Of a stretch of 60,773 nucleotides of DNA, positions 8,013 to 15,655 are shown piece after piece. Source of the DNA: Candidatus Bathyarchaeota archaeon (GTDB taxonomy: Archaea; Thermoproteota; Bathyarchaeia; TCS64); contig CP070784.1 of assembly GCA_020346605.1 (NCBI GenBank), positions 1,554,449-1,615,221 on the forward strand, in the 5' to 3' direction. Position numbers and translations under genes: made by a program. Numbering within the stretch: position 1 is the first letter of the stretch; every line of letters begins with the position of its first letter. The notes below the pieces were generated by a model, which searched no databases, was not told where the DNA came from, and was given only the letters and a program-made list of their open reading frames with translations.

Positions 8013-8957
8013 TTAATCGGCCTTCACCCAGATGCCGGGGCGTTCCTTGGGCTCGTCCATGTCGACGTCCATGTACCAGTGGGTGGATTCCCTGGCCGTG
8101 GAGGCCGAGAGGGTGTTCCCGTTCTTGTCGACGGCGATGCACTGCATGCTGCCTGGGTCGTTGAGGGCGAGGATCTCGTTGAAGGACTTCGTGATCGCCG
8201 CCTCCAGGCTCATGCCTTCCTCCAAGTACTTGACCGTCATGCGCGCGGTGAGCAGCCTGATGCTGAGCTCCCCCTTTCCGGTGCATGCGACGCCGCCGTA
8301 CCGGTTGTCGCAATAGTTGCCGGCGCCGATGACGGGCGAGTCGCCGACGCGCCCCGGGTACTTGAGGCTGGTGCCGCTGGTGGAGACGCCCACGCAGATG
8401 TTCCCCTTGGAGTCCATGCCGATCACGTTGGTGGTGCCGTACTGGTCGTCCGAGAGCTTCTTGTACCACTCGTGGAGCTTCCTGCTCCTGATCATCTCAA
8501 CGTAGTACTCCTTGCCTCTGAAATCGTCGGTAAGTTCCTCGGCGATGTCCTTCGCAATAACGTCAGCGATCATCCTAGTCCGCCCAGTGGAGAGATCCCA
8601 TTCCTTGAAGCCCATGGCCCTGGCGAACCTGTGGGCACCGTCTCCCACCAAGAAAACGTGGGGGGTCTCCTCCATCACCTTCCGGGCGATGGAGATGGCG
8701 TTCACGTACTTCGAAACGGCCGCCACGGCTCCGGTCCTGAGGGTGGTACCGTCCATGATGGAGGCGTCGAGCTCGGTTACCCCCAGGATGTTCGGCGAGC
8801 CCCCTACGCCGACGTTTCCGGACTCGGTGCTCTCCTCGATTCCGGTCACCGCTGCCTCCACGGCGTCCAGTATGGAGCCGCCTTTCCTGAGCACCTCTAT
8901 CCCTTCGTGGAGGTGGGGGGCGGCGTTCCGGGTTCCAATCAGAAATGATTTGACCAT
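8013..8957 (-). CDS. glycosylasparaginase / isoaspartyl-peptidase family Ntn hydrolase, copy 1
   Basis: A 314-residue member of the N4-(beta-N-acetylglucosaminyl)-L-asparaginase family, which self-cleaves to expose an N-terminal threonine nucleophile. The N-terminus (V-K-S-F-L-I-G-T-R-N) and R-K-G-G-S-I-L-D-A-V-E-A-A-V block are typical. The likely nucleophile is Thr175 in D-Q-Y-G-T-T-N-V-I, followed by the substrate-binding P-G-R-V-G-D-S-P and G-A-G-N-Y-C-D-N blocks and C-T-G-K-G-E. It should hydrolyse an asparagine or isoaspartyl amide; the precise substrate is unknown. I start at ATG 8957, about 35 bases from a TATA box. A paralogue lies directly upstream. Confidence 0.87.
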   Translation of the reverse strand: MVKSFLIGTRNAAPHLHEGIEVLRKGGSILDAVEAAVTGIEESTESGNVGVGGSPNILGVTELDASIMDGTTLRTGAVAAVSKYVNAISIARKVMEETPHVFLVGDGAHRFARAMGFKEWDLSTGRTRMIADVIAKDIAEELTDDFRGKEYYVEMIRSRKLHEWYKKLSDDQYGTTNVIGMDSKGNICVGVSTSGTSLKYPGRVGDSPVIGAGNYCDNRYGGVACTGKGELSIRLLTARMTVKYLEEGMSLEAAITKSFNEILALNDPGSMQCIAVDKNGNTLSASTARESTHWYMDVDMDEPKERPGIWVKAD

Positions 8958-8988
8958 AAGATTCTCAATGCATCGAACCTTCAAGGGA

Positions 8989-9000
8989 CTATAAAAAAGG
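8989..9000 (-). promoter_or_regulatory. TATA-like box of asparaginase copy 1
   Basis: Read on the minus strand the sequence is CCTTTTTTATAG, about 35 bases upstream of the ATG at 8957. This distance fits an archaeal TATA box with a start of transcription a few bases before the gene. Confidence 0.5.
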
Positions 9001-9043
9001 GTACCCTAGGGGTAGTCTGTAGAGGATTCGGGCTCCTTCCTGG

Positions 9044-9979
9044 CTAGGGCTTCACCCAGATACCCTTGCGCTCCTCCGGTCCCTCTGAGTCCACGTCCAT
9101 ATAGTAGTGGATGGACTCCCCCGTCATGGAGCCAGAGATGGTGTTCCCCTCAGGGTCGAAGGCTAGGCAGCTGATCGTCTTGTCCTCGAGGGCGTGGACG
9201 TCCTTCAGGGCCTTGGTCACAGCCTTCTCCAAGGACATCCCGTTCTCAAGGTAGCTGACGATCATCCTGGCGGAGGAGAGCCTGATCGCCAACTCACCCG
9301 TCCCCGTGCAGGCGGCGGAGCCGAACCTGTTGTCGCAGTAGTTCCCCGCGCCGATGTACGGCGAGTCGCCGACCCTTCCCGGGAGCTTGTAGCCTAGTCC
9401 GCTGGTGGAGACGCCGACGCACATGTCGCCCCTCGCGTCCATCGCCATGATGTTGACGGTGCCCCACTCCTCCTCGGTCATCTTACTGTACCACTTGCCC
9501 CGATCCTCTTCTATCCACATACGGATGAAGCGCTCCTTCTCCGCGGGGTCGTCGAGCATCTCGGCGTCGCCTGTCGTCATCGCCTCACGTATCTTGCGCG
9601 TCCGCTCGGTGGACAGATCTCCCTTCTTGAAGCCCACTGCTTTCGCGAACATCTCGGCACCAGGGCCCACCAGCAGGACGTGCGGTGTGAGTTCCATGAC
9701 CTTGCGGGCCACCGAGATGGCGTTGACGAGGTTCTCCAGAGCGGCGACGGCGCCCGTCCTCAGGGTCCTCCCGTCCATGATAGAGGCGTCCAGCTGCGTC
9801 ACGCCCAGCAGGTTGGGAGTGCCCCCGACGCCGACGCCCCTGTCCAACGGGTTCTCCTCCACGGCGTTGACAGCAGCCTCCACGGCGTCCATCGCGGAGC
9901 CCCCCCGCTTCAGGATCTCTGCGCCCTTGACGAGCATGTCCTTGGCGTTTCGGGTGCCTATGATAAACGGCTTGACCAT
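9044..9979 (-). CDS. glycosylasparaginase / isoaspartyl-peptidase family Ntn hydrolase, copy 2
   Basis: A 311-residue paralogue of the neighbouring copy with the same N-terminus (V-K-P-F-I-I-G-T-R-N). The probable nucleophile is Thr174 in E-W-G-T-V-N-I, and P-G-R-V-G-D-S-P, G-A-G-N-Y-C-D-N and C-T-G-T-G-E are all intact. Both copies therefore look active. They diverge mainly in the helical part before the cleavage site (about residues 130-170), which could shift substrate choice. The frame is open 132 bases further upstream, but the TATA box and the match with copy 1 fix the start at ATG 9979. The two genes have separate promoters. Confidence 0.87.
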   Translation of the reverse strand: MVKPFIIGTRNAKDMLVKGAEILKRGGSAMDAVEAAVNAVEENPLDRGVGVGGTPNLLGVTQLDASIMDGRTLRTGAVAALENLVNAISVARKVMELTPHVLLVGPGAEMFAKAVGFKKGDLSTERTRKIREAMTTGDAEMLDDPAEKERFIRMWIEEDRGKWYSKMTEEEWGTVNIMAMDARGDMCVGVSTSGLGYKLPGRVGDSPYIGAGNYCDNRFGSAACTGTGELAIRLSSARMIVSYLENGMSLEKAVTKALKDVHALEDKTISCLAFDPEGNTISGSMTGESIHYYMDVDSEGPEERKGIWVKP

Positions 9980-10008
9980 CAGATCACTCAGTCTCGATCC
10001 GCTTACCC

Positions 10009-10020
10009 GATATAAAAAAT
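10009..10020 (-). promoter_or_regulatory. TATA-like box of asparaginase copy 2
   Basis: The minus-strand sequence ATTTTTTATATC lies about 34 bases upstream of the ATG at 9979, the same spacing as in copy 1, and argues for short or absent leaders. Confidence 0.5.
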
Positions 10021-10085
10021 CACAGCCACGGCTACCTGATTCAACTGGTGGGTTTGAATTCTGTTTTTGAAGCCTAGCGACAGCT

Positions 10086-11450
10086 TCACACGAAGTCTCT
10101 GAGCCCGCCACTGGGCTTCAGCCCGAACTTGGTTCTCATCAGCCGACCCAGACTGGAGCTGATGTGCTCCGATATGATCTCGATCAGCTTCCTGTCCTCA
10201 TCGGAGAAGGCGTGGGCCTTGGTGCTGCCGACCTCGATAACAGCCACGACCTCGTCGTCCACTTTCACAGGGACCGCCAGCATAGACATGATCTTCCCCT
10301 TTGAGCTCACATGCTCATCTGGGAACTCGCAGTCCTCCTGTGTATCATGGACCACCTTCGACGTCCCCATCCGGGCAGCCATAGAGGCGACGCTCCTACC
10401 CGTCAGCGGATGCTCGCGGGGCTCCACTCCTTCGACGCCGTCTCCCACGCGCCTGAGGGAACTGTTCCCCAAGACGTAAAAGCTCCCCATCTCGACGCCG
10501 AGCATAGCTCTGAGGAACTCGAGTGTGAGATCGGATACCTCCTCAAGGGAGGCAACCTCCCCCAGGTCCGCCCAGAGGCCGAATAGCGCCTCCAGCATCT
10601 CCTGGTATCTCACTCGATCGGTGACGTCACTGAAGACGCCATCGAAGCCTACGACGGCCCCACCGGCCCCCCGCCTCGTGCTCACGGAGGTCTCCAGCCA
10701 GCCCAGCGTACCGTCCCGTCTCCGGAACCTCCTCAGGATCCGGCGGACCTGCCCATCTCTCATCACCTTCGCCAAGAGGACATCCATCTCGTCCCGGGAG
10801 ATGTAGGTATCTCCCATTCTCAACTCGCCCTCAAGTATAGCATCGGACTCCTCGAAGCCCAGGATCTCGGCACCGCTCCTGTTGATGTTGGTGAATGTGC
10901 CCTCCAAGTCGGTCTGGAAGGCTCCGTCCCCTATATTCTCGAAGAGCCCTCTGTAATTAGCCTCTGAGACCCTGATCTCCCGCTCGAGCTTCTTGCGTAA
11001 AACAACGTTCAAGAGGCGGGAGAGGAGGATCTCTGGCTTCGTGGGCTTCATTATGAAGGCGTCGGCACCAATGTTGATAGACTCCACTGCGTGTTTGAGG
11101 GTGGCTGATCCGGACAGCATGAGGGCTCCCAGGCTAGGGTCAATTCTCCGGAGTTCCCTCAGAACCTCCACGCCGTCCATGTCCGGCAGGTTGACGTCGA
11201 TGATGGCGGCGTCAAACCTTTGCTCCAGTGAGGTGGCGATGGCCTCCTCCCCGGTGTAGACGTTGACTACATCATAGTCCACTACCCTGAGGAGGGATGA
11301 GAGGCTGTCGCAGAGAGGGACATCGTCGTCCACCAAGAGGACGCTGAACCTGTCGGCTGCACCTTCCGCGGCGTCTCCGACAAAGTCGACGGCACCGCTA
11401 AAGGCACCAGATGTTGCTTTAGTCGTATGCCCGTCAGTGATCCCCGTCAT
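10086..11450 (-). CDS. orphan response regulator with PAS and GAF domains
   Basis: From the ATG at 11450 (preceded by an ACGGGGAC ribosome site) the product has 454 residues. Residues 36-150 form a receiver domain with acidic pocket Asp41-Asp42, phosphoacceptor Asp85 in I-I-D-V-N-L-P-D and a later K-P-T motif lysine. Residues about 160-285 form a PAS domain with a PAC-like end, and residues about 295-440 a GAF domain. There is no histidine kinase, HTH or other output domain, so the output is probably a protein contact or a sensed ligand that controls phosphorylation. No kinase gene lies in the window. Archaea commonly have such receiver-PAS-GAF proteins. Confidence 0.85.
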   Translation of the reverse strand: MTGITDGHTTKATSGAFSGAVDFVGDAAEGAADRFSVLLVDDDVPLCDSLSSLLRVVDYDVVNVYTGEEAIATSLEQRFDAAIIDVNLPDMDGVEVLRELRRIDPSLGALMLSGSATLKHAVESINIGADAFIMKPTKPEILLSRLLNVVLRKKLEREIRVSEANYRGLFENIGDGAFQTDLEGTFTNINRSGAEILGFEESDAILEGELRMGDTYISRDEMDVLLAKVMRDGQVRRILRRFRRRDGTLGWLETSVSTRRGAGGAVVGFDGVFSDVTDRVRYQEMLEALFGLWADLGEVASLEEVSDLTLEFLRAMLGVEMGSFYVLGNSSLRRVGDGVEGVEPREHPLTGRSVASMAARMGTSKVVHDTQEDCEFPDEHVSSKGKIMSMLAVPVKVDDEVVAVIEVGSTKAHAFSDEDRKLIEIISEHISSSLGRLMRTKFGLKPSGGLRDFV

Positions 11451-11560
11451 AGTCCCCGTACCCTTTAGATTCCCGGAGAAACGAGGAGGCTCGTAGAGAA
11501 AATAAGTGAATTGAAGGTCAGATCTGTACCCGTGATCTGGAGGCGAGTAACAGACCCGTA

Positions 11561-11983
11561 TCAGGTGTCGAGAACAACCCTGACAGCCCACTCCCCAGCT
11601 CGTTCCTCCACCTTCATTTCGTGGAAAGTGACGGCCTTGACGGCTATCCCCTGCACATGGCGATCCGGATCGAAGGCCTCCCCCCTGCAGACAGCTCCGA
11701 GCTTAAACGCCTTGGCGTCAACCGTCAGCTGGATCTCTGAGAAGACGAGTAGATCGACGTCGTTGATATAGAGGAGCTCGTCGAGGAAGTTGAAAAGAAG
11801 CGAGCCCATGTCGTCCCCCTCGACCTCGAAGGCCCGGCTCACCGTGGCCTCCACCGCCTTAAGAGGGGTGATCGCGTTGAACATCGCCAGCGCGGCGTTG
11901 GCCAGCACCTCCTCCAGGGTCGCTCCCCAGGACTCTACGGTGAGGTCCGCGACTGGCCCGTCCTCTGCGTACCTGTAGCCCAT
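11561..11983 (-). CDS. archease, cofactor of the tRNA ligase RtcB
   Basis: A 140-residue protein matching archease in length and motifs: W-G-A-T-L-E-E-V-L-A-N-A-A near residues 19-31, F-L-D-E-L-L-Y at about 66-72, V-K-A-V-T-F-H-E-M at about 115-123 and a V-V-L-D-T ending. Archease speeds guanylylation and turnover of the RtcB ligase, which seals tRNA exon halves; its acidic metal sites include the final Asp. No rtcB gene is in this window. The start is the ATG at 11983, four bases behind the stop of a 53-residue GMP-synthase-like ORF, so the two form one transcript. It ends before the RR-PAS-GAF gene. Confidence 0.9.
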   Translation of the reverse strand: MGYRYAEDGPVADLTVESWGATLEEVLANAALAMFNAITPLKAVEATVSRAFEVEGDDMGSLLFNFLDELLYINDVDLLVFSEIQLTVDAKAFKLGAVCRGEAFDPDRHVQGIAVKAVTFHEMKVEERAGEWAVRVVLDT

Positions 11984-11987
11984 GTCC

Positions 11988-12149
11988 TCACTCCCACTCT
12001 ATGGTGGCCGGGGGTATATGGGTTACGTTGTAGACGACCCGCGAGACCTCTTGGATCTCGTTCGTGATCTTGGTTGAGATCCTCTCTAGGACGTCCCATG
12101 GGGCCTTGACGATGCAGTCGGGCGTCCGTTCTCTAGGTGTCATGTACAT
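11988..12149 (-). CDS. stand-alone GMP synthase C-terminal (dimerisation) domain, 53 aa
   Basis: This complete little ORF encodes only the last part of a GMP synthase PPase subunit: [14 protein letters not shown] at residues 18-31, S-R-V-V-Y-N-V-T at 36-43 and the family's closing P-P-A-T-I-E-W-E at 46-53. In full GMP synthase this domain makes the dimer contact and helps bind XMP through a lysine next to the prolines, here replaced by His-Ile. A TATA-like GTTTAAGTC near 12165-12173 suggests its own leaderless promoter, and it is tightly linked to archease. It may be a true microprotein or a decayed guaA end; intact reading frame and promoter favour the former. Confidence 0.6.
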   Translation of the reverse strand: MYMTPRERTPDCIVKAPWDVLERISTKITNEIQEVSRVVYNVTHIPPATIEWE

Positions 12150-12229
12150 TTTTAACATGCCAACGACTTAAACGGGTTTGTTGACTCAACCGTGCATTCT
12201 TTTTAGCTTCGTCAAACAGATATCCGCGC

Positions 12230-13459
12230 ATGAGCAGGTTCGAGGTCCCGGCCTGGGAGTGGTATGGCTGGGGAGGAGAGGAGATGAAGTTCCCGGACGG
12301 CTGGACCGTCCACGAGAGGAATATGACTGGACACGTCGCCCCGGCACTCGCCAGTGAAGAGATAGCTGAGAGGCTCAAGCACCCCGTGGGCACGCCGCCG
12401 CTCAGCGAACTGGCCATGGGAAAGAGGCGCTGCGCAGTGATCTTCGACGACATGACCAGGCCCACTAAGACCTGGCAGTTCCTGCCGGCGGTTCTGGACG
12501 AGCTGCACGCCGGCGGCCTCTCCGACGACGGGATCGCATTCGTGATGGCGACAGGAGCCCACGGGGCCCGTGGGCTGCAGGATTTCCAGAAGAAGCTGGG
12601 CGAGGACGTCCCCCGGAGGTTTCTTGTCTTCAACCACAACGCGTACGAGAACTTGGTCTACGTGGGGGAAACCAGCCGCGGAACCCCTGTTTACGTCAAC
12701 CGGGAGGTGATGGGCTGCGACCTAAAGGTGGCGCTGGGGGCTGTGATGCCCCACTTCGGATACGGCTTCGGGGGCGGCTCCAAGATGCTGCTGCCCGGCG
12801 TCTCGGGGCTGGAGTCCATCACCGCGAACCACAGGATCATGGAGGGCACGGGCCCAGGCAGGATAGCAGAGAACGTCAGGCGGCTGGACTCCGAGGAGGC
12901 TGCCCAGATGGCGGGCCTCGACTTCTCCGTGAACGCGCTGCTCAACGCTGGCTGCGACGCCTCGGATCTGGTGTGTGGCGAAGTGGTGGAGGCCCAGAGG
13001 GAGGGCGTCAAGAGGGCCAGGGTCAACTACTCTACTCCGACGGTGAGGGACGCCGATGTGGTCGTCTGCAACGGCTACCCCATGGCCAACGAGGGGTACA
13101 AGGCCTACCACATCGGAATCGAGTCCGTTAGGGAGGGGGGAGACTTGGTCTTCCTGATCTACACGCCGGAGGGGTGCCGGGTCCACTACTACAACGGCCG
13201 CTTCGGGACGGAGTACGGAGGCGTCAACTGGACCCCTGACGTCTACGTCAAGAGGCCCTGGAGGATGGGGCGGGTCACTGTGGTCTCTCCCCAGAGGACG
13301 AAGGCGGACGAGTACTACTACGGGAACGGGGCCACATGGGTCAGGTCGTGGGAGGAGGCGAAAGATCTCCTGTTGGACGCACACGGGAGGGAGGCCGAGG
13401 TTGCCCTGTACCCCTGCGCGGCGATGCAGATCTCGGAGGCCAACGCGGCGAACCGATGA
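12230..13459 (+). CDS. LarA-like nickel-pincer racemase family protein
   Basis: 409 residues, the length of lactate racemase LarA (DUF2088 superfamily), which uses a nickel-pincer nucleotide to racemise or epimerise alpha-hydroxy acids. The catalytic set is visible: D-D-M-T-R-P at 73-78, His111 in A-T-G-A-H, His175 in M-P-H-F-G-Y-G-F, and Lys185 in G-G-G-S-K-M-L-L-P-G, the lysine that carries the cofactor. Typical LarA has T-H-R-P after the first histidine; here it is A-H-G-A, so the substrate is probably not lactate. The cofactor genes larB, larC and larE are not in the window. A TATA-like TTTTTAGC lies about 28 bases before the ATG. Confidence 0.85.
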   Translation: MSRFEVPAWEWYGWGGEEMKFPDGWTVHERNMTGHVAPALASEEIAERLKHPVGTPPLSELAMGKRRCAVIFDDMTRPTKTWQFLPAVLDELHAGGLSDDGIAFVMATGAHGARGLQDFQKKLGEDVPRRFLVFNHNAYENLVYVGETSRGTPVYVNREVMGCDLKVALGAVMPHFGYGFGGGSKMLLPGVSGLESITANHRIMEGTGPGRIAENVRRLDSEEAAQMAGLDFSVNALLNAGCDASDLVCGEVVEAQREGVKRARVNYSTPTVRDADVVVCNGYPMANEGYKAYHIGIESVREGGDLVFLIYTPEGCRVHYYNGRFGTEYGGVNWTPDVYVKRPWRMGRVTVVSPQRTKADEYYYGNGATWVRSWEEAKDLLLDAHGREAEVALYPCAAMQISEANAANR

Positions 13460-13534
13460 AAAGGGGCGCCCAATCGGCTTACGTGTGCAGCATATTTTTA
13501 CATCCAGCAGCACCTGAGGTTTGAGGGGATCCCG

Positions 13535-14254
13535 TTGAGCGGCGAGGCGAGCACCAGAGTGTTTCACGCCCTCAAGCACGGCCTCCGCCGCGAGATCCTC
13601 TCTCTTGTGGCAGAAGGCCCCGTCTCCTATACACACCTCCTGCGATCCCTTGATGTGGAGTCTGGGATGCTGGCGTACCACCTGAGGAATATGGCTGAGC
13701 TGCTGGAGAAGGACGATGAGAGCAGGTACGTCCTTTCAGAGCTCGGCGAGGCAGCCCTTGGCATCATGGAAGGCGAAGAAGCCATCGAGACGATGAGCCG
13801 ACCAGCTACCTCTGGATTCGTCAGATTCCTCTTCGTGCTATTTCTAGTCGGAGGCATCCTCTCCATCGCCTATCTTGCAGCGAGCCTGAAGGAGGCCAAT
13901 AGGGCGATGACCCGCACAGCGGATGAGGTAAAAGCGGAGACACTTGGCCTAGCCAACATTTCCCTCTCAGTCATCTACTCGGTTTACGAGCAGATCGACG
14001 TGGACAGGAGCGAGTGGACCGGTCTCCTCCTCAATATGGTAAGGATCAAGGCGAACCTCAAGGAGCTCGCCTCCATCGGGGAGGGAGATACTGCGGGCTA
14101 CGACTCGACACTCGCCTCCCTGGAGGTGCTGATAGGGGAGTTTATGTCGGTCCTTGAGAACGACGACAGAATCTTCTTCATCCTCACCCTGGAGAAGAGG
14201 TACCTCATCCGCGACCTCCAGATGGAGCTCCTCGGGATAAAGTCGAATCTCTAG
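13535..14254 (+). CDS. membrane-anchored winged-helix regulator
   Basis: The N-terminal 80 residues are an ArsR-like winged helix (A-L-K-H-G-L-R-R-E-I-L near 11-21, then H-L-L-R-S-L-D and M-L-A-Y-H-L-R-N-M). A single membrane helix lies at about 92-114, and residues 115-239 are mostly helical, with coiled-coil character. The start is a TTG at 13535 that follows GAGGGG by six bases. The layout suggests a one-component regulator that senses through or at the membrane and binds DNA in the cytoplasm. It sits directly upstream of three membrane-anchored binding proteins, so it may control them or respond to them; that link is inference from position. Confidence 0.75.
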   Translation: MSGEASTRVFHALKHGLRREILSLVAEGPVSYTHLLRSLDVESGMLAYHLRNMAELLEKDDESRYVLSELGEAALGIMEGEEAIETMSRPATSGFVRFLFVLFLVGGILSIAYLAASLKEANRAMTRTADEVKAETLGLANISLSVIYSVYEQIDVDRSEWTGLLLNMVRIKANLKELASIGEGDTAGYDSTLASLEVLIGEFMSVLENDDRIFFILTLEKRYLIRDLQMELLGIKSNL

Positions 14255-14302
14255 AGCAGGTTTGTAAACGTTTCTTTTCAAAAAAGCTTAACAAAAACGA
14301 GG

Positions 14303-15652
14303 ATGCCAGCTTTATCAAGGAGAGAAACCAGTAGAAATCTAGCAGAGAGGGTCGAGGAGGTATTGGACAGAAATCGCGTAGCCCTCAGCATCGTGCTGGC
14401 CCTTACATTGGTGGGAGCGGTCATCGTCGCAACGAGGAATCCGGACGTCGAGACGACCCAGGAGATCCAGGTGGAGGAGAAGCCACCCGTCCGGATCGGG
14501 GTGGTGAGCCCCACCCAGGAGAGTGACCCAGGTTACCGGTTCCTAGCTCAACTGGCGGAGAGCGAGATCAACGCCTTCTGCAACGAGTCCGGAATCAAGT
14601 ACAATTTCGAATTCGTGTTCGGCTGCGCCTGTGGTATGGCCCAAGAGGCTCAGGACGAGACGAGGAGGCTCCACGGGCTCGGTGCCAATCTCTCCGTGGG
14701 TTACGCCTGGTCGTCCCAGCTCTGCGCCAGTTACAACGGCTTCGGGGAGGAGCACGGGATGAGCGTCATCAGCACCGGCTCGACCTCTTGGAGTTCGTGT
14801 TGCAGGAAGGAGGACAGGGCTTTCAGGCTGCACCCCTACGAGGGAGAATTGTTGGCGCCTGCAGCCCTCATGATCCACAGTCGGGGACTGACGGACGTGG
14901 TGGTACTACAGCGCGGTGACTCGTGGGGCGACTTCATGAGCGAGGGGTTCTGCGAGGATTTCGAGGATCTTGGAGGCAGGGTCGCCTCCGTGATACGGTA
15001 TGACGGCTTTATATGGTCCGAGCAGGAGGAACATGAGGGCGCAATCAGGAAGTTCATGGAGGACGCCGAGTCCTCGGTCAAGGGCGTTGTGGGAGAGCAG
15101 GGGGTGGAAGGCGCCGCTGTCCTCGCACTGAGCTTCACCGAAATGGCAGAAATTTTGCAGATGGCAGAGGAATACCCTGTCCTGTTGAATGTAACCTGGT
15201 TCAGCCCGGAGTGCCTCTCTGATCCCTCACCCATCATCAAGAATGCGTCAGAGGCGGCCGTGGAGGTCGGAATCTTCGCCTGCCGCGTTCACATGCCCGA
15301 CAACCACATCTACCGGCGTATCGGCGAGGCCTATCGGGAGGAGTTCGGTGAGCCCCTCGGGTTTATCGAGGCCAACGTCTACGACGGCTGCTGGATCATG
15401 GCCCTCTCGGTGATCGAGGCGAACAGCACCGAGGGAGTAGACGTATGCGAGGTCCTGCCGGACGTGGCGACGAGATACTCAGGCGTCACCGGGAGGTGCA
15501 TCTTGGACGAGTACGGCGACAGGATAGGGATGAATTACGACATCTGGGGGTACTTCGACGTGGATGGCGCATGCGAGAGCCTGAGGTGCGGGACGTACAG
15601 GTACGAGTCAGATGAGATCGTGTGGGCCCCAGACCCCGTGCCGGATGCGTGA
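14303..15652 (+). CDS. membrane-anchored type I periplasmic-binding protein, LIVBP-like, single domain
   Basis: 449 residues: a cytoplasmic 25-residue head, a membrane helix at about 27-45, a short linker, then one branched-chain-amino-acid-binding-protein fold (about 62-440). Landmarks are V-R-I-G-V-V-S-P-T, the hinge-side V-V-L-Q-R-G-D-S-W-G-D block, N-V-Y-D-G-C-W-I-M-A-L-S-V-I-E-A and G-R-C-I-L-D-E-Y-G-D-R. Cysteines in these blocks recur in the paralogues and may form disulfides outside the cell. Such proteins deliver ligands to ABC importers, but no permease or ATPase gene is near. Four bases separate it from the next paralogue. Confidence 0.8.
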   Translation: MPALSRRETSRNLAERVEEVLDRNRVALSIVLALTLVGAVIVATRNPDVETTQEIQVEEKPPVRIGVVSPTQESDPGYRFLAQLAESEINAFCNESGIKYNFEFVFGCACGMAQEAQDETRRLHGLGANLSVGYAWSSQLCASYNGFGEEHGMSVISTGSTSWSSCCRKEDRAFRLHPYEGELLAPAALMIHSRGLTDVVVLQRGDSWGDFMSEGFCEDFEDLGGRVASVIRYDGFIWSEQEEHEGAIRKFMEDAESSVKGVVGEQGVEGAAVLALSFTEMAEILQMAEEYPVLLNVTWFSPECLSDPSPIIKNASEAAVEVGIFACRVHMPDNHIYRRIGEAYREEFGEPLGFIEANVYDGCWIMALSVIEANSTEGVDVCEVLPDVATRYSGVTGRCILDEYGDRIGMNYDIWGYFDVDGACESLRCGTYRYESDEIVWAPDPVPDA

Positions 15653-15655
15653 TGT

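Noticed and set aside
7977..8948. Long open frames opposite the asparaginase and other genes
   Set aside because: These are high-GC shadow frames with biased valine/histidine/arginine composition, opposite genes with clear family motifs.
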